Origin: CAYNGH01 sp964396845 | Lineage (GTDB): Bacteria; Vulcanimicrobiota; JAJTBE01; CAYNGH01 | Length of the DNA stretch: 18,493 nucleotides | Assembly (NCBI GenBank): GCA_964396845.1 | Contig: CAYNGH010000055.1 | Location: 1-18,493, forward strand | Direction of reading: 5' to 3' | Made by a program: the position numbers and the translations under genes | The notes under the pieces: generated by a model | Database searches by the model: none | Told to the model about the DNA's origin: nothing | The model's input: the letters and a program-made list of their open reading frames with translations, nothing else | Shown: positions 1 to 7,087 of the stretch, in pieces | Layout: the number at the start of each line of letters is the position of its first letter | How positions within the stretch are numbered: the stretch's first letter is position 1

Positions 1-128
1 TGCATGGGCATACTATATATTCTACCCCGGAAAGCATGAAGCCGTTTTTTTGATTTTTCAAGGATTTTTCCCGCCCATGTCAAAGAATTCATCGAGTTAT
101 CTTTGTCATTTTTTATAAAAATTTTTTT

Positions 129-169
129 TATAATCTATAGTGTCAGAAAAACACTAAGGCGAATATAAT
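129..169 (+). promoter_or_regulatory. Possible promoter region upstream of HEAT-repeat gene
   Basis: The AT-rich leader holds two TATAAT hexamers, at 129-134 and 164-169. The nearest -35-like hexamer to the first is TTGTCA at 103-108, with a 20-nt spacer that is longer than ideal. Between the two hexamers lies a 6-bp inverted repeat, TAGTGT at 138-143 and ACACTA at 151-156, separated by 7 nt. It would sit at the start of transcripts initiated from the first hexamer and could be an operator. No matching -35 is clear for the second hexamer, so this is a weak call. Positions 1-128 otherwise show nothing I can name. Confidence 0.3.
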
Positions 170-204
170 AATATGGAAGCAAATTAATCGAGGAAGTGAA
201 GAAC

Positions 205-489
205 ATGTCGAAGACCATTGATGAATTATTAGACGATCTCAAGTCGAAAAAAGCTGATATTCGCAAGGTAGCTGCTTATGAACTTGGGGTTATGCGCGAA
301 AAGACCGCAGTCAAGCCTTTAATCGAAATACTGGAGGACAAGAACTCTGCAGTGCGTCGTTGTGCTGCTTATGCCCTGGGCAAAATCGAAGACAGAATGG
401 CAGCGGATCATTTGAAAAACCTGCTGGAAGACAGAAATATGATGGTCAGGACCGCTGCCCGCCAGTCTTTGGCCCAGCTGGGCAAATAA
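205..489 (+). CDS. Small HEAT-repeat protein
   Basis: A 94-residue all-helical protein made almost entirely of about three HEAT/PBS-lyase-type helical pairs (roughly residues 6-35, 35-65 and 66-94). The repeats show the usual pattern of VRxxAAxALG, for example AVRRCAAYALGKI at 49-61 and VRTAARQSLAQLG at 81-93. Such repeats form a protein-binding solenoid. No catalytic domain is attached, so a scaffold or adaptor role in the cytoplasm is likely, with unknown partner. I prefer ATG 205 to the in-frame GTG at 196 because GAGGAAG (190-196) lies 8 nt upstream of the ATG and overlaps the GTG. The gene stands alone: 151 bp separate it from coaE and hold no recognised feature. Confidence 0.85.
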   Translation: MSKTIDELLDDLKSKKADIRKVAAYELGVMREKTAVKPLIEILEDKNSAVRRCAAYALGKIEDRMAADHLKNLLEDRNMMVRTAARQSLAQLGK

Positions 490-640
490 CATCCCCCCGG
501 CAGGAATCTTTGTCAGCTCTGTTACAGTCAGGTGTTGCAGGATCAACAGGTGGTTTTCCCTGTGGACATATTCTGTTTGCCCCGTTGAATGGACCGCTTA
601 AGTCAGGATTTCCGGGGAAATGCATTTTTTCCAGCCTTGA

Positions 641-1279
641 ATGATATTGCCAGTGAATAAATACATAATTGCCCTGACAGGAGGTATTGCCACGGGTAAA
701 TCTCTTGTATCAGGCTTTCTCGGGGAGATGGGGGCAGAAATAGTTGACACGGATAAGATTGCCCGGCAGGTTACCGCCGGGGGAAGCCCTGTTCTAAAGA
801 AAATACAAAGGCACTGGGGAAACAGAGTGTTAAACCCCGACGGAACTCTTCATCGAAAGGCCCTGGGGGATATTATCTTCTCCTCGAAAGAACAGCGCCA
901 GAAGCTAAACCGCATTATACACCCGCACATTCGCCGGGAGATGAACAACCAGATCCATAATTCGAAGGCTCCCGTTGTTGCAGTGGTTATTCCCCTTCTT
1001 TTTGAAACTGCCGGGAATGCTCTCGATTATGACGAGATATGGCTTGTTTACTGCCCCCCCAAAGAACAGCTCCGGCGGTTGATGGATCGGGACGGGATAA
1101 CAGAAGATGAGGCACAAAAGAGAATAGAATCTCAGATTCCCATTGATGAAAAAGTTAAATTGTGCCAGGTGGTGATAGACAATTCCGGAGATACCCGGGA
1201 AACTCTTAAGCAGACAGAGCTGGAATGGCAAGGGCTTTTGAACCGCAAGGGGATCAGTATCGCCGGACTTGAATCCTGA
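641..1279 (+). CDS. coaE: Dephospho-CoA kinase
   Basis: Catalyses the last step of coenzyme A synthesis, ATP-dependent phosphorylation of the 3'-hydroxyl of dephospho-CoA, in the cytoplasm. The 212-residue length is normal for the family. Visible motifs are the Walker A loop GGIATGKS (14-21), the substrate-pocket DTDKIAR (36-42), HPHIRREM (94-101), PLLFE (118-122), the lid-region arginines around LRRLMDRDG (144-152), and DNSG (180-183). ATG 641 has no good Shine-Dalgarno; GTG 653 is an alternative start four codons in, still ahead of the P-loop. The last 26 bp overlap convergently with the 3' end of the small heat-shock protein gene. Confidence 0.95.
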   Translation: MILPVNKYIIALTGGIATGKSLVSGFLGEMGAEIVDTDKIARQVTAGGSPVLKKIQRHWGNRVLNPDGTLHRKALGDIIFSSKEQRQKLNRIIHPHIRREMNNQIHNSKAPVVAVVIPLLFETAGNALDYDEIWLVYCPPKEQLRRLMDRDGITEDEAQKRIESQIPIDEKVKLCQVVIDNSGDTRETLKQTELEWQGLLNRKGISIAGLES

Positions 1280-1727
1280 CAGGATAATGATCTGCCATTT
1301 CATCCACAGGCATTTCTACCCGTAAAATTCCATCCCGGTAATAGGCTTCAGTTCTTTCCGGGTCAACGCTGACAGGCAAAACCAGGGTTCTGGCAAACCG
1401 GCCAAAGGGAGTTTCGCTGATGTATGCATCTTCTTCGTTGTAATCCTCGGACTCCAGAACCTCCCCAGACAGATCCAGGGTGTCAGAGCTTACCATCAGT
1501 TTTACTTCCCTGGGATCTATCCCCGGCAGAACTGCTTCCATTATCAAGCTTCCGTTGGACTCAAACAGATCCAGAAACAGTTCATATTCCACTTCCTCTT
1601 CCAGTATTGACAGGCTATTATGCACCTCCAGCATCATCTGGCAAAGAAGGGTCAGGGGTTCTGCAAACCTGCGATATATGTTCCCGGCAATCTCACTTTT
1701 TGAAGGCTGGCCTTTCTGGGCGGACAT
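1254..1727 (-). CDS. Small heat-shock protein, Hsp20/alpha-crystallin family
   Basis: An ATP-independent holdase chaperone that binds unfolding proteins. The 157-residue protein has a helical N-terminal arm (1-50), an alpha-crystallin domain (about 52-141) with PFGRFARTLVLP (107-118) and the hallmark GILRVEMP (133-140), and a C-terminal I-x-V motif (IQV, 152-154) of the kind that docks into neighbouring dimers during oligomer assembly. The start is ATG 1727 with AAAGGGG about 7 nt upstream; a TTG at 1745 is in frame but poorer. No CIRCE element (TTAGCACTC-N9-GAGTGCTAA) is visible upstream, so HrcA control is not supported by the sequence. The 3' end overlaps coaE convergently. Confidence 0.92.
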   Translation of the reverse strand: MSAQKGQPSKSEIAGNIYRRFAEPLTLLCQMMLEVHNSLSILEEEVEYELFLDLFESNGSLIMEAVLPGIDPREVKLMVSSDTLDLSGEVLESEDYNEEDAYISETPFGRFARTLVLPVSVDPERTEAYYRDGILRVEMPVDEMADHYPVRIQVRRY

Positions 1728-1810
1728 GTCATTTCCCCTTTGCAAATCATACTTGGCATTGGCTCTGGTTTATAAAAAATCACCCTTTGATCTTAATATG
1801 CCGGAAACCA

Positions 1811-1833
1811 GAAAAACCCTCTATCGGGCTTTT
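1811..1833 (-). terminator. Weak intrinsic terminator after the hydrolase gene
   Basis: On the minus strand AAAGCCC pairs with GGGTTT(T), including one G-U pair, around a 6-nt loop (GATAGA), followed by TTTTTC. It lies about 95 nt beyond the hydrolase stop and upstream of the small heat-shock gene, so it could separate the two. The stem is short and the call uncertain. Confidence 0.35.
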
Positions 1834-1926
1834 GTCAGATTCACCGGGGTTGCCATTTTAAACCCAATCCATTGGTGTTCCCCGGAGCAACCTGTCCCCG
1901 GCTTTGCGCCGATCACTCAAATACCA

Positions 1927-3612
1927 TCAGGAGTTACGCATTTTTTTTATTTTCGGGGAAACCCTTAGCAACAGGGTAAAAAGGCTTCCGGGAATTATGA
2001 TAAAGCATAAGAACAGGTACAGCAGTCCCCATAAATCCTTGACTGACAGGCCATAGCCCTCGGCCAGAACCTGATTCCAGATCATGACCCCGGCAATCAG
2101 AAGCACCGACAGGAGGACCGCGCCGGACAGGTTGAACTGCCATTTGATGGAAAAATCCAGATTTCTCATAGCCTTCACCATCCGGGAAAAGAACTGATCC
2201 AGCACCTGAATCACAGCTCCTGGACGGAAAAACTCCAGAATCATCAGGATCCATATCGGCCCGGAAGTGAACCGGAACATCCAGTCCCAGGCGAGAAAAA
2301 GGCCGTTTATCCTGGTGAGGGCCACAAAAAGAATCCCCGTGGCCATGGGAAATATTCCCGGCAGAGTTTTAAAAAACAACTTCAGGGTGGAGTATGGATA
2401 AAGCCCGGCATGAAAATATAACCCGACGGTGAAGCATAGATACATCAGACCGCAGTAACAGAGAATTTTCAATCCATAGTTCTGAAACTGGCGGTATCTG
2501 GCGGAGGGGCAAAAGTTCTCTTTGTGATTGCCGGGAAGGGGAAACTTCCTGTTGAGGTGATTAAAAAACAGGGTTGACACAAAAATCCCCGAGAGAATTA
2601 CAACCGGTATTATATGTTCATCAGGTCTGTAAAAAAGCCCCAGGGCCAGGAATATAAAAAGAAAGAACGCCTGGGGGAAACGGTTGAAAAGATGAGTGAC
2701 TGCATGCCCTTTGTGACCGCCCCCCCACAGGTTCATAAGAAACCAGCTCCAGAGGATCAACACACACAGAAACAACACTGGCCGGGATATGATTGTCAGG
2801 TAATATTTCAGCAGGGCCGGGGATCCCGGGATATCTGATCCATTCACTCCGTGGATGAAGCTGATAATGGCTGTGGTGATGTTATAGTCAACCGGCTCCA
2901 GACAGTGATCCGAGTTGTGGGAAAAAAACAGAATCCTGACTGGTTCGCCATTTTTTATAGCGCCGGGAATCTCCCGGTAATCGTGGAGAACCTGCCCCGG
3001 CGAAGAGTCATGGGCGGTCTGCCGGAATGCCTCTATCATACTGGATGCGGGGTGGAGTTCATCAAAAATCCCCGAGGCCAGAAGCATCGGTTTATCGGTG
3101 TGGGGAGAAAAATCCACCGGGTAACCCACCGGCGCCACTCCGGCCACCCGGGGATTCGATTCCCCCACAACGCAGGCTAAATTTCCGCCGATGGAATGTC
3201 CCGACAGGAATATCCGATCAGGGTCAACATTATCCGTGAGGGTCAGAAAGTCAACACTGCCGTTGATGTCATCAATATAATCGGCTATGGTCCTTCCCCG
3301 GCCATCATCTCTCCGGCGGTTCAGGATCAGATTCAGGACAATGATTCCCGATTCTGCCATGGCGGAGGATGCCGGCTGGAGAGTTTCCCGGTTCTGCAGT
3401 CCGTAATGAATGCTGACAACTGCAGGGTGCAGATCCTTTCTGGATTGAACTCTGGGAGCATAGAGAGTGCCATAAACAGCCTCTCCCCTGATATTGGGAA
3501 AACGCACGGAACGGGAATCGTAACCTCTGTTTTGGGGACTGGCAAAAAAATATGATATTCCTGCCGATAGCAGTGATACAAGGATTAATATGAAAACTCG
3601 AAGCCTGGTCAT
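1927..3612 (-). CDS. Alpha/beta hydrolase fused to a polytopic membrane domain
   Basis: A 561-residue protein with an N-terminal signal-anchor helix (about 4-23), an alpha/beta-hydrolase domain (about 35-255) and a C-terminal half with roughly six to seven hydrophobic segments (about 270-295, 312-328, 332-350, 380-402, 418-440, 452-462, 494-516, 528-548). The hydrolase domain has the nucleophile elbow GHSIGG (138-143, Ser140), an oxyanion-type SIHYG (67-71), a probable acid Asp184 in GIFDELHP and a probable His236 in SDHCLEP, the layout of dienelactone-hydrolase or acyl-peptidase-like enzymes. The orientation of the catalytic domain, outside the cytoplasm, is inferred from the N-terminal anchor. 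Substrate unknown. Start ATG 3612 follows GGAGAG. It is divergent from the MarC-family gene across 191 bp in which I find no convincing promoter. Confidence 0.8.
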   Translation of the reverse strand: MTRLRVFILILVSLLSAGISYFFASPQNRGYDSRSVRFPNIRGEAVYGTLYAPRVQSRKDLHPAVVSIHYGLQNRETLQPASSAMAESGIIVLNLILNRRRDDGRGRTIADYIDDINGSVDFLTLTDNVDPDRIFLSGHSIGGNLACVVGESNPRVAGVAPVGYPVDFSPHTDKPMLLASGIFDELHPASSMIEAFRQTAHDSSPGQVLHDYREIPGAIKNGEPVRILFFSHNSDHCLEPVDYNITTAIISFIHGVNGSDIPGSPALLKYYLTIISRPVLFLCVLILWSWFLMNLWGGGHKGHAVTHLFNRFPQAFFLFIFLALGLFYRPDEHIIPVVILSGIFVSTLFFNHLNRKFPLPGNHKENFCPSARYRQFQNYGLKILCYCGLMYLCFTVGLYFHAGLYPYSTLKLFFKTLPGIFPMATGILFVALTRINGLFLAWDWMFRFTSGPIWILMILEFFRPGAVIQVLDQFFSRMVKAMRNLDFSIKWQFNLSGAVLLSVLLIAGVMIWNQVLAEGYGLSVKDLWGLLYLFLCFIIIPGSLFTLLLRVSPKIKKMRNS

Positions 3613-3803
3613 TTCTCTCCGGTTTCAAAGATTTATTTTAAGAGAAAGCAACTGTAGTATATGATATTTGCCCGTGGATGCCAAATCCCTGCGATGACAT
3701 CACCGGCCAAAATACTGCTTCCGGCAGGGGGAATCATGACAATACTATGGAATTAAACCCTGCAGGCCCTTTGCGGCAATAAAAAAACCTCAGGTGTTAT
3801 ACA

Positions 3804-4415
3804 ATGAATTTGGAACTTCTGCTGTCTTTTGTCATCATGCTCAACCCCTTCGCTCTTTTTCTTTACCTCAAGGGAGTGATGGAAGAGCTTTCAGCTGGCG
3901 ACTTTTACCTGGTCCTTTTCAAGGCGAGTCTTATTTCATATATGATATTCATCGTCTTTGCCATATTTGGCGAGAGTATATTCATCGACTTTTTTAAAAT
4001 AAATTTTGAATCTTTCCGGATATTCGGCGGTATTGTCATTTTTGCCTATGCCCTGGTTTTTATTATGAAAGGTTCCAAGGCATGGATAACCATGAAGGAA
4101 TCCCTGGATGATCTCTCCTCGGAGATAGCTCTTCCCTTCATGGTGGGGGCCGGCACCATATCCCTGAGTGTGATTGTGGGCTTCAAGAATTCTGTCCCCA
4201 TGACCCTGTTCAAGATATTTATCGTGATGGTGATAAACTATGCCATCATTGCCCTGCTGAAAATCGCCAAGGATTTCCTGGACAAGAAGATGCAGAAGAG
4301 GGCTTTCGATAAATATTCAAACATATTGGTAAGGATAAACGGCTTTATTGTAGGGGCCATCGGAGTGGATATGATTACAAAGGGTATTCAGGCCATATAC
4401 CAGGGAATGAAGTAA
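3804..4415 (+). CDS. MarC-family integral membrane protein
   Basis: A 203-residue protein with about six membrane helices. It fits the MarC/UPF0056 family by its N-terminal helix ending in the conserved NP (LNPFALFL, 13-20), FRIFGGIVIFAYAL (71-84), the central ALPFMVGAGTIS (109-120) and the C-terminal RINGFIVGAIGVDMITKGI (177-195), which matches the family pattern of a glycine-rich helix ending in a conserved MIxxGI. MarC was once linked to multiple antibiotic resistance but that role has been withdrawn, so the transported substrate, if any, is unknown. Start ATG 3804 is preceded by CAGGTG. It appears monocistronic. Confidence 0.85.
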   Translation: MNLELLLSFVIMLNPFALFLYLKGVMEELSAGDFYLVLFKASLISYMIFIVFAIFGESIFIDFFKINFESFRIFGGIVIFAYALVFIMKGSKAWITMKESLDDLSSEIALPFMVGAGTISLSVIVGFKNSVPMTLFKIFIVMVINYAIIALLKIAKDFLDKKMQKRAFDKYSNILVRINGFIVGAIGVDMITKGIQAIYQGMK

Positions 4416-4459
4416 CATCAGCCGACAGCCAGTTTTACACCGGAATAATATGCAATCAG

Positions 4460-4510
4460 TTAACAATCATTTAACAACAGCGCAATACCAGCGGGCAAGA
4501 AACAATCATT
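4460..4510 (+). repeat. Short direct repeats upstream of the beta-propeller gene promoter
   Basis: TTAACAA occurs at 4460-4466 and 4471-4477, spaced by 11 nt (about one helical turn). The 10-mer AACAATCATT occurs at 4462-4471 and again at 4501-4510. The set ends about 20 nt before the -35 box at 4532, a position where activators or repressors often bind. Function is inferred from position only. Confidence 0.4.
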
Positions 4511-4531
4511 CCGGTCATCAGAATAGGCATA

Positions 4532-4560
4532 TTGACCAGGATGTTTTTAACTGATATTAT
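4532..4560 (+). promoter_or_regulatory. Sigma70-type promoter for the beta-propeller gene
   Basis: TTGACC (4532-4537), a 17-nt spacer and TATTAT (4555-4560) make a near-consensus housekeeping promoter, giving a leader of roughly 55 nt. Within that leader ACAAAT (4588-4593) can pair with ATTTGT (4601-4606), forming a small hairpin that ends exactly where the ribosome-binding site GGGAGG (4608-4613) begins. Confidence 0.7.
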
Positions 4561-4622
4561 AGGTCAGTAAAGTCTTTTTTATACAGAACAAATACAATAA
4601 ATTTGTCGGGAGGCAGAAAAAA

Positions 4623-5990
4623 ATGATAAACAACATAAATCCTCTGGGGCAGGGAAGCAATGTTATATCCAAAGGTGACGGCACAGTTGTCAAACAGGAA
4701 AAAACCAGCCAAGGGGGGGAAATCCCTTCGGATTCCTTCTCCCGGGGTCATGACATCTCCGGGGATTCTTCGGTGGGAGCAGTTTCAGTTACTGCTGTCA
4801 GCACCCGGGAAACAGCCGGAGAGAAGAGCAGTTTTCTTTTGAAGGGTCAGAAATCCACCCCAGACGGGACATTATATACCGCATATGAAGACAAATCCAA
4901 TCCCCAGGCAAATTATATAGCATCCCACGGGCCTGACGGCGAACTGAGCTGGAAGGCACCCATTGGAGCCGATGGAGTCCGGGGTCTTGTTCCCGGAAAA
5001 GAAGGCTTCCTTTATGTTGCAACGGAGAAAGGGGTTATTGGCATCAATTCCCAGGGGCAGGAACAGTTCAGGGTTCCTGTCAAGGGTTTGATTTATTCCT
5101 GGCAGGTTGACAAAGGTGGCAATCTCCTGCTCCGGGCCGGTGGAGAACAAGGAATTCAGGGATTGGACAGCCAGGGAAAAAGTGTTGCAATACCCATAAA
5201 AAAGAAGGGGATACTCCTTCACCAGCTCCGGGAGAATGCCGATGGCTCCGCGTGGGTTCGCAACAACGAAACTATAAGCCGGATCGACATGACCACCGGG
5301 GAAAAGCTTCAGTCCATAAAATTCCAGAACCCCGATGAAAAGAACCCCTTCAAGGTGAAAGATTTCTATCCCGGAGATGATGGCGGGCTGTTGATACAGG
5401 CCACCCAGGCCTTTGCAGTTGCAAAGCCGGAATACGATCTGGGCCAGAATCCTGACGGTATAGCCATTGACCGGCCAGGCCACAGACCACCTATGAATCT
5501 GAGGGATGAAATCGACTCCATGTACACCATCATTCACAAGGATCGGGTATTCAAACTTGATGCCGAAGGCAAACAGCAGTGGATGAGCGATGATCTGGGA
5601 ACTGCGCCCAGGGTCGCCTTTTCACCGGGAAAACAACGGATCCTGTGTTCTCCCTGTAATCCCGACAGGAACGGAAACACCACCATTAAAAGCATCGACA
5701 TGAAAGGTGAAGCCAACAGCTTTGCTGTGGTGAAGGGATATGTCCGCAATCTGAAAAACCGTGATTCTGACGGGAGCGTATTTATCCAGACCGATCAGGA
5801 ACTGGGCCATTACAATGCCGACGGGAAACTGACGGGAAGCCTGCCCCTCAGGGATGATCTTTCAGGAGCCCGATTGGAAGAAGTCCAGGAGAAAACCGAT
5901 GGAATGGTTGTTCTTTCAAGTGCCGACGGTGGCAGGGCTTATGGCTGGAGTCCCCACAACAACAAACTGACCTGTCTTACAGATCATTAA
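4623..5990 (+). CDS. Predicted cytosolic beta-propeller protein, function unknown
   Basis: A 455-residue protein with no signal peptide or membrane helix. Residues 1-70 are low-complexity, rich in Ser, Gly, Asp and Lys. From about 75 onward it consists of repeated beta-rich units of about 40 residues resembling WD/PQQ/NHL-type blades, with recurrent DGxLY, GxxGxLYVAT, DKGGNLLLR, KLDAEGKQQW, IDMKGE and YNADGKL segments. Such propellers usually bind ligands or partner proteins; no catalytic residues can be named. Only two close cysteines are present mid-protein (CSPC, 342-345). ATG 4623 has GGGAGG 9 nt upstream. The gene has its own promoter and terminator, so it is a single-gene unit. Exact blade number and family are uncertain. 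Confidence 0.75.
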   Translation: MINNINPLGQGSNVISKGDGTVVKQEKTSQGGEIPSDSFSRGHDISGDSSVGAVSVTAVSTRETAGEKSSFLLKGQKSTPDGTLYTAYEDKSNPQANYIASHGPDGELSWKAPIGADGVRGLVPGKEGFLYVATEKGVIGINSQGQEQFRVPVKGLIYSWQVDKGGNLLLRAGGEQGIQGLDSQGKSVAIPIKKKGILLHQLRENADGSAWVRNNETISRIDMTTGEKLQSIKFQNPDEKNPFKVKDFYPGDDGGLLIQATQAFAVAKPEYDLGQNPDGIAIDRPGHRPPMNLRDEIDSMYTIIHKDRVFKLDAEGKQQWMSDDLGTAPRVAFSPGKQRILCSPCNPDRNGNTTIKSIDMKGEANSFAVVKGYVRNLKNRDSDGSVFIQTDQELGHYNADGKLTGSLPLRDDLSGARLEEVQEKTDGMVVLSSADGGRAYGWSPHNNKLTCLTDH

Positions 5991-6033
5991 TTCAGAGCCT
6001 GTATCCAGGGCCGGGTATCTGATACTTGACTTC

Positions 6034-6068
6034 AACACCCCGAAGCGTCAATGGTTCGGGGTGTTTTG
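6034..6068 (+). terminator. Strong intrinsic terminator of the beta-propeller gene
   Basis: A perfect 11-bp stem, AACACCCCGAA (6034-6044) with TTCGGGGTGTT (6055-6065), 10-nt loop, followed by TTG after a run ending in TTTT. It lies 44 nt past the stop codon. The minus-strand reading lacks a T-run, so it probably acts only on plus-strand transcripts. Confidence 0.85.
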
Positions 6069-6093
6069 TCAAAAAGCCTGTTTTGTGGCGAGT

Positions 6094-6261
6094 TTACTCC
6101 TGAGGGGGGAAGAAATACTCCTGGTATGCGGTGGCGCTCATATCATGGACCCGTTCCAGCAGGACCGTCAGGGCGATGATTGTGCATTTGTTGATGCCTC
6201 CGGCCCACCATTCACAGCCTTCCTTCAGGCATTCCTTCTGAATCAAGGGACATACTGCCAT
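6094..6261 (-). CDS. Small four-cysteine protein (55 aa)
   Basis: A 55-codon gene starting at ATG 6261 with a perfect AGGAGGT Shine-Dalgarno (6269-6275 on the plus strand) 7 nt upstream, ending at TAA 6094-6096. The N-terminal half reads MAVCPLIQKECLKEGCEWW and continues to a fourth cysteine, giving C4-x6-C11-x4-C16-x9-C26 with a WW pair (18-19). This spacing suggests a small zinc or iron-sulfur site and resembles short CPxxxxxC...CxWW proteins I have seen scattered in diverse bacteria. The rest (27-55) is a predicted amphipathic helix and a tail ending FFPPQE. It lies downstream of the MYGVF-repeat gene on the same strand but beyond that gene's terminator. No promoter is evident; function unknown. 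Confidence 0.75.
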   Translation of the reverse strand: MAVCPLIQKECLKEGCEWWAGGINKCTIIALTVLLERVHDMSATAYQEYFFPPQE

Positions 6262-6331
6262 TGTAGAAACCTCCTGTTAAAAATATTGCATTGCATACTT
6301 CTTCTTGGCGGTAAAATTTTTCCCTCCCAAT

Positions 6332-6356
6332 AAAAAGGGCCCCTCAAAGGGGCCCT
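6332..6356 (-). terminator. Intrinsic terminator of the MYGVF-repeat gene
   Basis: AGGGCCCCT (6336-6344) and AGGGGCCCT (6348-6356) form a 9-bp GC-rich stem with a 3-nt loop. Read on the minus strand it is followed at once by TTTTTA (6330-6335). It lies 18 nt beyond the stop codon of the proline-rich repeat gene. Confidence 0.85.
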
Positions 6357-6373
6357 GGTGATTATCGGGAAAA

Positions 6374-6871
6374 TCAGGCAAACACGCCATACATGGGTTG
6401 TGCTATGGGGCCGGGAAATGGGCTGGGGGAACCGGGATTCGGAGGAAACACCCCATACATCAGCTGAGCCGTAGGAGGCCAGGGACTCGGGCCCGGGGGG
6501 TTGATTCCGGGATTCGGCGGGAACACACCATACATGAGCTGATTTCCTGGAGGCCAGCCGGGATTTGGATTAGGCATTATGGGGTTGGGGAATATGGGCA
6601 TGGGGAAAATCGGGAAAGGAAATGGGGGGAATGGCTGGGGGAAAGGCGGTATCGGCTGGGGGAATCCTTGATCCGGTGGGAATACGCCATACATCAACTG
6701 CATTCCCGGGTCATATCCCGGCCGGGGAAACCGGTGCACCGACACGCTGTCCTGGGGGAAGGGGTTATAGGCCGGCCTGCCCCCGGTAATCCCGGTAAAT
6801 CCTCCCTGAAATTGTACTCCTGTGTTGGGAGTCGGGTTGAAGTGAATATATCCTGCTCCAAATACGTCCAT
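6374..6871 (-). CDS. Proline-rich protein with four MYGVF repeats; possible modified-peptide precursor
   Basis: A 165-residue protein without cysteine, signal peptide or membrane helix. Residues 1-50 form a non-repetitive leader-like part containing Gly, Asn and aromatic residues. The rest is Pro/Phe/Gly-rich and carries QLMYGVFPPDQG (58-69), QLMYGVFPPNPG (111-122), QLMYGVFPPNPG (136-147) and QPMYGVFA (158-165), the last ending the protein. Linkers between copies are dominated by P-F, P-I and P-N pairs. ATG 6871 follows GGAGGT. It is divergent from a SPASM radical SAM gene across 216 bp, which makes a substrate relationship attractive: the repeats would be the modified cores. The alternative is a structural or surface-interaction protein unrelated to the enzyme. 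The gene is real on the evidence of start site, repeats and terminator; the RiPP role is inference. Confidence 0.8.
   Translation of the reverse strand: MDVFGAGYIHFNPTPNTGVQFQGGFTGITGGRPAYNPFPQDSVSVHRFPRPGYDPGMQLMYGVFPPDQGFPQPIPPFPQPFPPFPFPIFPMPIFPNPIMPNPNPGWPPGNQLMYGVFPPNPGINPPGPSPWPPTAQLMYGVFPPNPGSPSPFPGPIAQPMYGVFA
6377..6700 (-). repeat. Four in-frame copies of a (Q)(L/P)MYGVF(P/A) coding repeat
   Basis: Copies lie at 6665-6700, 6506-6541, 6431-6466 and 6377-6400. Protein identity is almost complete over the MYGVF core, while the spacers differ in length (starts 53, 25 and 22 residues apart) and sequence, so the core is under selection rather than being a recent tandem duplication. Confidence 0.85.
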
Positions 6872-6911
6872 GTGGTACCTCCAAGAATTTCTTAGTAATC
6901 CTGTCTTATTT

Positions 6912-6942
6912 TATATATCACTGTCAATGACAAAAAAGTCAA
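6912..6942 (-). promoter_or_regulatory. Candidate promoter of the MYGVF-repeat gene
   Basis: On the minus strand TTGACT (6937-6942) is followed after 17 nt by GATATA (6914-6919), or after 19 nt by TATATA (6912-6917), in an AT-rich stretch about 40-70 nt upstream of ATG 6871. On the plus strand TATAAT at 7055-7060 lies ahead of the radical SAM gene, with only a poor -35 (TGGCAA, 7031-7036). The 216-bp divergent region could therefore serve both genes. Confidence 0.45.
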
Positions 6943-7087
6943 GGGTTAATCATGGATTGTTCACTTATTCTCGATGGTTCGGATTTCCGACAATAAAATC
7001 CGCGCTTCAGTCAACTGGTGCTTGTATCAGTGGCAAAGCTGTGATAATATTACTTATAATATTTATATGATTTTCAGGAGATTAGCC

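Noticed and set aside
360..644. 94-codon plus-strand frame ending at the coaE start with an ATGA overlap
   Set aside because: It runs through the HEAT-repeat gene in another frame, has no Shine-Dalgarno and no protein-like composition; the ATGA overlap is chance.
1728..1926. Heat-shock operator (CIRCE) or clear promoter for the small heat-shock gene
   Set aside because: I looked for TTAGCACTC/GAGTGCTAA and for a properly spaced -35/-10 pair on the minus strand and found neither.
4872..5537. 221-codon minus-strand frame opposite the propeller gene
   Set aside because: No ribosome-binding site or recognisable domain; the plus strand has clear repeat-bearing coding sequence with promoter and terminator.
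6061..6333. 90-codon plus-strand frame after the propeller terminator
   Set aside because: It begins inside the terminator stem, has no ribosome-binding site and lies opposite the better supported 55-codon Cys4 gene.
6398..6895. 165-codon plus-strand frame opposite the MYGVF-repeat gene
   Set aside because: Antisense shadow: its Gly/Arg/Trp-rich content mirrors the Pro-rich codons, and only the minus strand has a good ribosome-binding site, clear repeats and a matching terminator.
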